A stretch of 64,000 nt of DNA from Ophiosphaerella korrae (Eukaryota > Ascomycota > Dothideomycetes > Pleosporales > Phaeosphaeriaceae), in assembly GCA_028456385.1 (NCBI GenBank), contig JALNQF010000002.1, positions 558,001 through 622,000 of the forward strand, given 5' to 3'. Shown here in pieces: positions 50,101-61,655 of this stretch. Each line of letters begins with the position of its first letter. Positions within the stretch are counted from its first letter, which is position 1. The notes under the pieces are model-generated. The model searched no databases. It worked only from the letters and a program-made list of their open reading frames with translations, and was not told the origin of the DNA. The translations under genes were made by a program, and so were the position numbers.

Positions 50101-53100
50101 AAATATACACGCCTGTTGAGGATATAGCCCAGCTTTGCAACTAGCATCTGCAGCATCTGTTTGCTTTGTGGTTTTGCTACTATCACCCTAACCAGTCTAT
50201 GATTGAAATATTAGCCTATGCAATGGGAGTTTCATCAATCAATGTCATGAACTTACTGTTTCTTGTTACTCAAGAACGCGGCTAGCATGGGTACAATAGT
50301 ACTGCTCTTTCCGCCTCCCATTAGAAGCTGAAGTACGGTATTGCCAGAGTCACAGGGATTTCGCATATGCGCAGCGATAGACTCTTGCTCTCTTCTAATG
50401 AGAATACCACTTTCTGCCTCTAATAAGAGGGTTTCAGGGAATTCCATCGGGTCCCAATTGGTGTGGCCAACATGGCCAAGCTCTTCGATCAGATCTGCAG
50501 GCTTGCAAGAGAGCGCGACTAGTCTCTGGGCACGGTGAAGACATGTGATAGCTAGCCCATACTCAACTATCTTTGCTTTCCAGACCTCTGATAGTTTAGT
50601 GAAACGATCTTGGTGTAATTGGCGGAGCCAAAATGTTGGAGAGAATCGCGGCGAATGCTGTGTCTCTACTTGTAATTTATCAATGAACGAGCCATTCCCG
50701 AAGACGACTTCAACTAATGCACTGCCTTGTTCCTCGAATTCCTTCTTGCAGGCGTCAAGGTGGCTTTCAAGTAAGCCCTGGATATCCTGTGGCAAGCTTG
50801 CGCTTATCATCTCGACCGCTGTGCGCTTATGATTTCCAAGAGATTCGCAGCTCGTACGTAGGTTCTCCACATAGACCTGCTCACATCTCGACTTTGCAAA
50901 ACTTTGAAGATTTCTACAGAGCTTTTCAAGGCGATGGTTCGGTTCACCGCTTCCTACTACAACAGATTGCTCCTGGGTTGAAAGAACTGGCTCCCGCGGT
51001 AGTGGCAGCGTATCCACTAACATATTGGATGGATCCGCTGAAAAAATGTCGGAGACGTCAAAAGTCCTCGATGTGCTTTTGACAAAGGGCAATTTCAGGG
51101 GCGTAGTAAACACATGGTGCACCAAGGGCACAGGAATGACACTCTGTTGTGCTACCACCGCTGATATCTGGCGAAGATACTCCATAAAACCTCGATTGTT
51201 GTACCAGTGTTTGAATGTGGCAGTGATTCCTAGCATGGCGGTTGACACCTTGATGTATGTGTTAACATCCGCTGACGATGGAGGTGTAGGTTCCACTCGA
51301 GGCCACTGTTGTTTAAGAGCTGCAATGAATACCTGGATTGCTGCCTCCCTACGACTTGCGAATAAATTTTGTAACCGGTTTTTATGCTGGTGATGAGTTT
51401 CATTCTGATTTTTTGGCAGTTGAGCCTCTGCAGAGTCACTGAAAGATATCAAATTTCCGTTGACAATCATCAAAATATCAGAATTATTCCAGTTCTCGCC
51501 GTGTGATAAGTTGAAGGAAGACACTGGGGGCGGTCTTATATCCGCTAAGTCTTCTAGCTGGTAGAATGCTACGAAAGTCTGGATAAAATCCATATCTGCC
51601 GATGTAGCGAAGGCCATAGTTGACAGCCATGCTGCTATGTCGAATTTATTAGAGTTGGCCGACGACATTGACAATAGGTGATGGAAATGACACCAGTACT
51701 GCTGGAGTAGCTTTGATGAATCTGCCAACCACTTCGAGTCGAATCTAAGAACAGTTAAATCGTGAGATTGGCTGTTTCCTTGAACAGTGGCATAATCGAA
51801 CGATTCGCCAGTCAGAGGGGGTATTCTGGAATGAAGCGCCATTCTGTCTTGAATGATCAGTTTTGCAGCCATGTAGGCACGGCGACCCCTTTGACCATGC
51901 GACTGGACGTCTCTCGCTTCATACGTGGCATCTCTTTTTGAGGCGAATGATTCTCCTCCAAAGCCATGGACTCGAAAGGTGGATGATCGAATTGTATCTC
52001 GTGCTTCGAGATGACCGTTTGATGTTGTCCAGCCAGAAGTATCAGGGAAATTTTCCGGATAGAACAGTCGCACTTTCTCACCTTGATGGATGATATCCAT
52101 AATACAAGTCCTGAGTTGAGAATCCTGTGAAAGTACCAGTAGTTTCGAATTCCATCTAATTTTCTGCATGTCCATAAGATACTCTGGATAGAACTTTCTG
52201 ACTGGTGAGAGGCCGGCTATTTGACTGAGTGTTGCCAAATTATCAGCAGTCAAAAACTCGAATGAGCGAACTGCGGCTGACTTCAGGATCTGGAGAGCTG
52301 ATTCTGTTCCAGTATAGCCAGTCAAGCGGTCTGGGAGACAATGCGATGTGATTGCATGCAGAAATGCCAAAAACAACTTCCGCTGCACATCTCCACTACT
52401 GAGAATTCTTCCCAGAGTAGTGTCGAGTGAGTATGCGTAAACCCCGCAAGCGTGATTTTTGTCGATGGTGACAGTTACATGATGATCCATTTTGCCCCTA
52501 GTGTATTTGATAGCTGCTTGATTGCTGGCGGGTGGTACTGGTATAAGCACCATACGATCTTGCCAGGGTGTTATGTGTCTTAGGACCATTTTACTTGTCA
52601 GGCCTATTAGAGCACCCATGTTCTGATCTGGATCTACAATCATGCCACGATACTGCCGAGACTGTATCTTGGTATTGTCTGAAGGTGAGATAAAGAAATC
52701 AAGCTGCAGCCTGGGAAGGTTTATCAGCAAAGATTGCGTTGCGATGTCCAGTACAGTGTGAATATGCTGCTTGTCTTCCAGAGAACCAAAGATCTCCGAT
52801 ATCGTCCGTGCAGTATTACTGGCCATATCTGTAAGGATCTTGGAGTCGCTAACTAAGCGCCAAGATGGCCCTTGCCGTACAAGCTTCCATTTTGCGTTAT
52901 TGGATGACCATGGGTCGTCATAAGGCCGAAAGATAACCATATCCTGATTATGATCGTACCAGTGAATATATTTCTCAGAGAACCTGAAAGGCAAGCGTTT
53001 TTCGAATAATCGCGAGGGTAGGAGGTTGAGCCTGGTCTATGTTAGCTCATATAAGGCTCATTCGTGCACCACGGGCTCGGACTTACTCATCACCCTCTCG

Positions 53101-56100
53101 AATAGCAATCACATGCATATCTATTCCTTCCATGCCGAAATGGAGTTGGTGGCCATAGTATGTCGATTTAGCAGAGAATTTCATGCCCGGCTTATCTGTA
53201 GGAACCACTTCGAGAATAGCGTTCTGGAATAGAGATAGATACATCTGGTGTTTCATATACTGAATGGGCAGCCGACTCAAAGGAAGTCCGTTGACAAGAA
53301 GTTCCCCAGTTAGAAGATTGAAGTAAACAGCGAGTGAGCCTGACTTGGTGTAAAGCCAATGCTCATAAGTCTTGCTTAGAATGCTCCAACCAGGTTCAAG
53401 TCGAGGCCGAAATGCAGCCCAGTTAATCAACACCGCAGTATTGAGTCCGGTATTATCTCGAATTATGTGACGACGGAGATTTGAGAATATGCGATACAAC
53501 AAACTTCTCCAAGATTGCAGCATAGTCTTGTAAATGCTCTGTGATTCTGATTGAACGGATTCATTACTCTCTTGAATGGCAATTGAACTTTGAATCAGTA
53601 TGGAGATTGCAGACTCTTGCTGTAAGACGTTGTCAACGAAGGCCTCATCTACATCGAATGTGCTAGCACATAGCAGAGCGATTTCTGCGGCTCTAGAGTA
53701 TAGTTCGCGTCTCTGCTTGTCATCCGTAGACTCAGCCGCCCTACGCTTTAGGTGATACAACCATTCCATGCTGGCTTGACGTGAGGTATTGAGCAAGGCC
53801 AAGCTGCGGTTTTGAACCTCTACTGACGTTGTCAAGCTAAGAATACGTCGGGCAAGAGCAACGAATGTAGCAAAAGCTCTCCATGACTCCCAGTTCTCGG
53901 ACACACGAAGGACGGCAACCTCAAGTTGCTCCAGGATCGCAACACCAAATGAAGCATCACTAACGATCTGATGGCTGACACGTCTAGGATCACCATTGGG
54001 GTGAGAGCGGCCGACTTGCCCCGTTATCTGGATTAAAAGTGCCTGTGTCTCAGGCTTTGAGAAGTTCACTGTAGGTGTCGCCAACTGTGCCAATATATTT
54101 GGATAGATAAGGTTACAACCGAAAGGAAGCGCTGCAAAGGCCTTATATTCGTCGATGGAAAAGCCAATTGGACATTCAGAGAGGGTTGAAATCACCTCGT
54201 TTGGTGGCAATCCATTCGGAAGCGATGGTGGGCGGTACAAATAGCGTTCGAGATACTTTGTCTTATCACTAGGCATCTGAAACAAACAGTTCGTAGGAAT
54301 TTCTTCGGTGTACTTGTGGTCGCCAATATAATTCCCTAGACTATTGTCGTAGTAACTGTACTGCAATGCATTTGATAGACAAACATCGCTCTCCTCTAGA
54401 TTTGATATTGCTTTCTTGTCTTTGCGATGAGTTCCAGTGTGGGGCTTTACATGAGATAGTGGAATAATACGACGATTGCGATATTGAGAAGGCAACAAGT
54501 GGTTCAACCCATGATGCCTATCAAGCGTGTACATGACTTGCGGTTTTTTTATAGTAGTCTCGCCATATCCAAGGATGTTGACCATCAGATACATTGTAGT
54601 ATCTCGCCAGTCACTAAAGGCATGTGGTATCCGAAGCTCAAATACAGTCGCTTTTGCTGTAGAAACATGAGAGGAGAGTGGCCATTCGTAAATGCCAATG
54701 CGTAAAGCGTTTGCGTTGTTCCTAAGGCCACATCTACGGCAATTAGGCTTGTGCCGTGTTTCTTTGTACCCATGGTAGTGATTAACTACTACCTCGTGAG
54801 TCTCGCATCTTCCGTTGTCGTAGGAATCCATCAGTTGTCGGTACTCGTGCTTCAACTTAGCTAATTCCGTCCGTTTCTTGTCCTGCTCTTTGGTTGCGTC
54901 GCTCTCGATTTTTGACAGTAATCCCTGGAGTGCGGGCGATTGATCGAAATACTTTACAGCAAAGGATAAGCTGTCTCCAAAATCGTGGAACACAGATGGA
55001 TAGTTCCCCTTTGATGCATGCGTGCGTGACTTCGAATAGCTCTCAACGTTCGCTAAACGCTCCATATGCCATTTAAAGGGCAGGATAAGGCACTGACACT
55101 CAAGGAGCGGCAATTGCGGATCATAATTCGTAAGTAATGGGAAGATATGGCAAGCTGACTTGTCGCAAGCAACCCAAAGCTCAAGGAGCGTTAAATACAT
55201 AATAGACAGACTGAATGGTAGCCCTTTGTATGCAACATTCGCAACAGAATGGTAAGCCATGATTCTCTGCTGGATATATCCACAACTCTTATCATCTGAA
55301 AGATTAGCAGATATCCAAGAGTGCAGATGCTTTCCAACCCAGGCCTCGAATGCTGCGAGGCGGGTGAACTTGTCCTCTTCCCCACTATGGGTAATTTCTG
55401 GAAGCTCTTCAGCTGAGAATGTTGGAAATTTGGTAGGTGGTTTGAAATCGATAGAACTCCAGTCCGATACTCGTCCTTCAATCGCAGTAAGAAAGGTGTT
55501 AAGTTCCGGTAGGTCGATATCAAGGTCTTGAGTAGCAGGCAAATTACGAATGGAAGCGGTATTGATGCTCCCTTGAGAGCTGTTCGAGAGATCCATCCAA
55601 TGTTGGCTGATGACCTTGTGCGCATCAATCATATTCAAGCTTGTTGCTGTCTGCCAATGTGATTTAAGGCCATTGAATTGTTGCAGGTATTCCATTTTGC
55701 GAAGTCGGCGCGCCATTTTTGCGTGTATCATGTAGATCATTTCACTGCCTATCGACTCCCAGTGCCATTGGGTCTACAGGGGAAATTATTGGCTTAGCTT
55801 CAACAAAGGGAATTTAGACCAAGAGTTGGACTAAAAATTACAGGGACAAGGAAAAGATGTGCCGCTTCAAATAAAAAAAAGAAAGTTTACTTACCAAACT
55901 CAAAATTTGTGATAATAGCTGGACCATAAATGCTTTGTAGAGGCCATGGGAAGGCGTCGAGAGATTTTCCTGGCGTGTGAAAAGGAGCTGTAACGAAACG
56001 CGAACAAGGAGCCACGTTGGGGAGCGTCGCCATGGGTTCTTGCAATCACTCCACAGAACCTCCTCGCGGGTGTTCTTGGTTATTCGTGATGGACTAGTTG

Positions 56101-56770
56101 GCTCGCCAAGGGCTGCAATGTAGTTCATGAGCCAGTCTGTCACCATAATTGGGTTGTTAGTATCGCGTTCCTCCTCCATATCCTGATTGTTCTTTTTCAC
56201 ACATGGCTGAGTGCCTTCCGCAGCTTGGGTCGTCATCTTGGCGAGGGTGTAGGCAAGTGAAAGTCTGAACTTGTTGTCTTGCATAGTTGCGATAGAAAGC
56301 TTCGAAGCCGAGCCTGGGAATGTTCGAACCAGTCTACCTGTCGAACTCATAGCGTCTTTATTGAGAGGTGACAACTCGAAAGATTCAAAGATGATAGCGT
56401 TGTCACAACGACGGACCAGGAACCCAGCATTTTGCGCTTTGATCTCCAAAGCTACAACTTCATCGCTTGTAGCATATGCAAGTCTTCTAAAAACTTCTTG
56501 AAGTTGATGCTCGCTCAAGTGACCAAAGTTATCCCGGCTATTGCGAAGGTTCTCGAGCAAGGTAATTCCAGAAGCGATGGCAAGTTGGGCATTGGTATCT
56601 GCTGCATTGTTTTGTAGAGCCTTCAGAGCGCATAAAGCGGTATAAATCATACAATTTTCGTGGGCGGTGTCGTGATCATCTGTTTGAGGGAGCTGTGGGG
56701 GAAGGACAATGTGATGGATGAGGTAGCGCGTCGCATCCACCGACAGCCGTTGCGGATTGGTAGATGCCAT
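47102..56770 (-). CDS. giant DUF6606/DUF3638/DUF3645 protein with SF2/SecA-like motifs, 3,124 aa
   Basis: Five exons on the minus strand: 56770-55895, 55773-53087, 53031-50257, 50196-48428, 48369-47102; each junction restores conserved sequence. Residues 15-290 resemble DUF6606. A middle section carries a Cys/His cluster (CETHEVVVNHYHGYKETRH..CRRC). The DUF3638 block has a P-loop at 2093-2098 (GGGKSS), followed by LVRVIVAKPQSKQM and GVMLVQPEHILSFKL, and an acidic motif DESDENFS at 2220. The DUF3645 block has LLDCGASILE, then LDEAHTRGTDLKLP (TRGTD at 2674) and QGCMRMRKLGFGQSVVF (2702). The motif order P-loop, acidic motif, T-R-G-T-D, R-x-R-x-x-G looks like SF2/SecA motifs I, II, V and VI; this is my inference. 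Orthologues are widespread in fungi without a tested function, and their occasional peptidase label has no visible active-site support here. No signal peptide or membrane helix. Confidence 0.92.
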
Positions 56771-58145
56771 AGTGCGTTGTAGAGTATGAGAAGCTTACAA
56801 AAAACTTTGTTATTGAAGTTAAGAGAGAGGAAACTTTTGCAAGCAAACAAGCCGTTTGTGTTGCGCGTTTGCATAGTGATGTGGGTCCAAGTGGTAGCCT
56901 TATAATGTCACGTGACTCTCGTTCACCTTGGCGATGCCTGGCTGCCTGCTGCATACACTGATTCCTCATCTCATTCACTTCAAAGTAAATATGCAAAGAC
57001 CGACCGTAATGCTTCAGTGCATTTATCTTCTTTTTTTCCCCTCCAATTAGTATCTCTCTGCCCAAAGACATGAATAATATACCAAGCATTTCCCGTTACA
57101 CCGTACCGCCCAGAAGGAGGAAGGGCTATAATTGGATGTGCTGATCGTTTTGAAATAGTTTTCAAACTTAAAATGATATTTGAATCTAGTATAGCGCACA
57201 GCACGTATTGTGTATGATGGCTGTTGAACAAGATAGCTGTTACTCTCAACGGCTATTGAAATGATGTTGGAGGAATTTTAAAGGAATAGATAAGAGCAGT
57301 TGAGTGCTTTCCTTGAAACGCACGGGCATAAGTTATACTTTCTCCCTCCCTCTCCCTCTGCGTACGCGCAGGAGAAAACCGCGGGAGAAAACCGCGGGAG
57401 AGTAGCTCTGTATACTTGTCAGCGAGCTGCACCTCCTCATTCTACGTATAGCCTATTTGGTTGAATATCTACTGTAAGATAGAGGCTCCGAGGTTTACCT
57501 AGGCTTTTCCTTATTATACTCCTGTAACTACCTTCTCTTAATATCGTCCAGACAGCTGTTACTTATACCAGCTATTGCTCTCGATAGATTTTACTCTTTA
57601 TAGCTATTTTACTTGTTACATATTTGCCTTCGAATTGTGGTATATAAAAGCTTGTTAGAGAGATAGTCAATCTCAAAACTATCTTGTCAATTAATCGTAG
57701 ATGCTTACCTGGGCGGTACCGCAGGTAGCCAAGTAGCCAGGTGCTCGCTGCAGTGTTCTACTACTTTACATAGGGCTGCATTAAAGCCCTTCTAGATAAA
57801 TTATAGATTGAGTTTTACCTCAAAGTCGTGGCTGTGGTTTTTTTAAGCCGTGCCTTAGTGTTTAAATGTTCGGTCGTCGAATAACTTCGAGGCGTTTGTG
57901 GCTCTTTAGAGGTATTCGTTGTGGGAGTTGATGCAAACGTGTTGAAGTCTTTTCGTTTTAATAAATCTCCCAATAAATGATTTCTTCTGCTAGTGAAGGT
58001 CTCAGAGCCATTTTACGACATACAATCGCTGAGACTACTGCCCATAATCGAGATTTCACTGCCCGGAAAATCAAAAAAAAAGTACATGCAGTGTCGGTAG
58101 GCTCGATACTCCTCTAGATGGCTACGCATCTGGTAGTAGGTGGGC

Positions 58146-58164
58146 AGCCGTACATCACGTACGG
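58146..58164. repeat. small inverted repeat
   Basis: GCCGTAC and GTACGGC are perfect arms around ATCAC, in relic-like DNA. Confidence 0.5.
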
Positions 58165-58204
58165 CCGAGGGGGTGAGGCAAAGATAGTATCTATTCTGTT
58201 GACT

Positions 58205-58233
58205 TGCCTCTCTCTCGTAACGAGAAAGAGGCG
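58205..58233. repeat. hairpin GCCTCT...AGAGGC
   Basis: 13-base arms with one mismatch around a very short loop (CTCGTAACGAG core). May be a relic terminus. Confidence 0.5.
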
Positions 58234-59310
58234 TTATATGCCCCTAAAGTATCGGGCCGAATAGTTACGTAAGATAAGCAACTTATACGTACGGACATGC
58301 AGACGAAATACGTCCGTCTCAAGAAGCTCTCTGCTTAGCAGCTGGAGTTCTAACATCGAAGCTGTCGTTCATAGTCAAGTGGTTCACTTTCTTTTAGGAG
58401 TTCTTCGTATTCTATATTTTTTGGCTTGTCTTTCGATACCTCTGACTTAAAGTTCCTTCGCTCAAAGAAGTCCCCAACACGAATGGATAGGAACGCTTAC
58501 GCCGAAATGTCTACCACACTCAATGGAGAACGTGCTATATGGAATAGTTTGTTTCTGACGCTCGGCGTGACCATGAGTCCTTTATGCATACTTAAGTAGA
58601 TCTGAATTCTTAAAGATATTGATGTGGGTCAAATCTGTCCGACGGACGAAGCCGAATCATTCTTCCACGTAATCTGAGCTCGCATTTAGGCTTACTTACC
58701 CAATCCAAAGCTATAAAGAATCCATAGATTTAATTGGTTATATTCTGTCAGATGGAATATTCGGATGTGAGAACAACATGAAGTTCCGTTTCTGGTGGGT
58801 GATGGCGAAGGGAATTCAAACATTTGAACCCAACGGAAGGCTTGTGCGACCGGCCCTGTCAACATTGTCTCAGGTACACGATGAACATTTCAAATCGATG
58901 AATATATCGTCTTATGCATATGCTTATTGTATCGGCGATGAGGGCTCACGTTAGGTACCTCTGTTGTGCTAATTTGCGTGACCTTTTATCTCGAATGGGG
59001 TTCTCCAACAAGGTGCGTGTATCGTAATGCCGGAGCTTATTTGATCGAATAACTGTATTATGGGAATTCCTTGCATGCAGAGACAGCGCCAGCATTCCTG
59101 ACTGCGAAGTGAGATTATGAACAGTGAAGTTCATTTGAAACTAGGCAAGGTGGCAGGGCAGTTAAAAGCATAATGTTCCCCACTTTCTCCGCAACCGCTG
59201 TGCCGAGGCTCAATACAATCATTTGCTAAAAGAAGGGTGCATGAATTTCCTCCTCTCCAAATCGCACATCCAGCTGAATTTTTCTCTACTGTATGTTCTT
59301 CTAGCACATT

Positions 59311-60161
59311 ATGGCATTAGGACCGTACAAAGACCTGCGCGTCGACCAGCATGATCGTGTCTTCATCATCACCCTCCAGAAAGCGCCAGAAAACCGGCTG
59401 AATGTACGATTCGCGCAAGAAATCATAAAAGCATTGCGCGATATCGAGAAAATCCTCGGCCCGGACTCAGAAGGTTGTGTTATCACAAAAGGCAATGACG
59501 AAAAGTTCTGGTGTACAGGCCTAGAATTGGATGAATCTGATACTAATCCATTCGCAAATAACGATGGGTTCTTCCCGGTATGACGAATCTCGATTTCAAG
59601 GATGAAATAAGTCTTATTGTCGCGTCTTGAGATTTCGCTGAAAAGCTCCCTGCGTTCTTTGTTAGGTCAATCGAACAACATGCTAAGAATTGAAAGCTCC
59701 TTGCAACTTTACTCGATTATCCATTCCCAACAGTCGCCCTCCTCACAGGCCATACTTTTGGTGGTGCATGTCCGTTCGCCCTTGCACATGACTACCGCAT
59801 CATGAACTCTAATCGTGGATTTTTCTCGATGCCACCTGTCGATCTGGGTCTTCATTTTCCCGGTATCGGGTTCCTTCCACGGCTTAAACTCCGCCCGCAA
59901 GTTGCACGAAAAATGCTGTTGGAATCTCACAAGTGGACGGGAAAAGAGGCTTTCGAGGATGGTATTGTAGACGATATTGCAGACCCAAAGATCATGCTAG
60001 AAGTTGCGCTAAAAAAGGCGCGGAGTGTGCAAGGAAAGAGCAAAATGGGTGTGTATAGTTTGCTTAGAAACGAGCTTTGGGGCGAAGCTGCCGAAAAAAT
60101 TAAAGGGATTTGCTATGTACATGGTAGGAGGGTGACTGCACCTGCGAAGGCGAAGATATAA
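59311..60161 (+). CDS. enoyl-CoA hydratase/isomerase (crotonase) family protein
   Basis: Two exons: 59311-59577 and 59697-60161 (243 aa). The N-terminal half has VFIITLQKAPENRLNVRF and the first oxyanion-hole segment FWCTGLELDE. The second exon begins LLATLLDYPFPTVALLTGHTFGGACPFALAHDYRIM, which carries the second oxyanion-hole Gly motif and the conserved D-Y-R. Acidic catalytic residues of true hydratases are not obvious: GFFSMPPVDLGLHFPGIG matches the ECI/PECI-like or unclassified fungal subgroup. The substrate is therefore open (fatty-acid or amino-acid CoA esters). No clear C-terminal peroxisomal SKL (it ends AKAKI). The 119-nt intron is longer than its neighbours, and its acceptor TTGAAAG is the one that keeps frame. 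Confidence 0.88.
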
Positions 60162-61655
60162 GAATAGAGACCCACACTTTCAGATTCAGGGCTGAGCTTT
60201 TTCCCTCCGGTTGGCCAAGCTAATCTTGGAAGATGGCCAGGTGTACTCAAATTGCTTCTTGTGTGCCATGTGTGACACAAACCTTGCGATTTAACCTAGA
60301 ATTCTCGGTATATGCGCGCATCAACAGAATACGGCCGGTTCACTTTTTTGTTCCAAGTGAGGTGGTCCAGAATTGGAAATTATGTCATCTGTGTTACACC
60401 AACGGAACAAGGCGGTGCGCAGCGTATCTGTATCGGCAATATATAGGTCCAGTCTGCCCTTCCTTTCCCCGATACTATTATTTTCCTTTTCTTCAGGGAC
60501 CATTGCTTCGATAATGCCACGTTGAGAACGCGTCGAGTCGCAAGCGGAGTCCGTGCACACGAGGACAGCTTGACTCCGCTTGTCCTTCATCTTCATCACC
60601 CCACCGTGAAAATATAATCGATACTGCAGCCTCGCTCGCGTAGCAGCCGATGAAATAGAAATCTTTCCAGGCAAATCCTTGGTGCAGCAATAGATTGTTC
60701 GACAAGCCCTGACTACTCCAAGGTGCCCGAATAGGAGGCATTCATGGATTCGTGCAGCGTTTCCCTACCACCTATCGCGATTGCGTGTGGATCTTCATCG
60801 CTTCGGCGGTTGAGCCGGCAATGGTACTCATCGGAGACTGAATGTATCGTATGACCGCTGCTATATACGTCGGCTATCAGAGGCCGAGGTGGCTTCAATA
60901 TCTTCGGTGCTGACGTTTCAAATTTAGACGTGTTCATTCATCTATTCAGCCCTGCAACCTCAGTCCTCACCCAATGTAATCTTGAGAGTTGAATGGTTAT
61001 ACACGCCACCGTCATTCGAGGACGCCATAATACAAGCCACATCAATCTATCCTTGATGAGAAAACGTATTTGCCTGGTCCACACCACGTTTCTGGCGCTC
61101 TTCGATATGGTGCATAACATCATTTTCGTCCTGGTATTGAGGCTCATGGGACCAAGACCCGGGCTAATTGAGCTTTTGAATATTGGCAGGACAAGGCCTA
61201 CCCCAGTTTTCAGCCCTTCTATGAGTATTCGATACCGGTACTCCACCGCCGCAGGTTCCTTTCTCCAGATGTGTATGAAGGCAATGTTGGTTCTCAACCC
61301 CGGAAGCAAGCAAGCGAACCCCACACCCCACAAAATGGCACTACCGATGCTGCCACATAACTCTTCAACCTCCATATGCTGAAAGTTGCCTGAAAGGACA
61401 TACTGCGTAGGGCGCGTGCCGTACTGTATAATGATCGCATGATGAGCAATCGTTACCGCGGGATTGGGCATCACGACCCATACTCCCCTGTCAAACTTAA
61501 CCACAGCGGATGAGATAGTTAGGATCACTAATTTATTCAGGCACGATGTCAGAGGAGCTAGCCATACTGGTGTGGCTGGCTTTGATAAGACTGTGCACTG
61601 CCTTTTTTGACGTACTCAGGTACCCATCCACAGCTTATTCACAGTCACTTTCATC
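60162..61655. other. 1.5-kb region, no confident gene
   Basis: A 196-codon minus-strand frame (61528-60938) and an overlapping 129-codon plus-strand frame (60993-61382) both look partly hydrophobic. Neither has a recognised family, splice chain or signal peptide. One could be a lineage-specific or relic membrane-protein gene. The last 120 bases form the promoter of the next gene. Confidence 0.4.

Larger units (their letters stand above)
56771..59310. other. 2.5-kb non-coding stretch with transposon-relic character
   Basis: No supportable gene. Between about 57300 and 58450 it shows relic-like features: a repeated 13-mer (GAGAAAACCGCGG twice near 57372), a TATATAAAAG box near 57640, and hairpins at 58146 and 58205. 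This resembles decayed retroelement sequence, but no element can be bounded. Confidence 0.45.
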
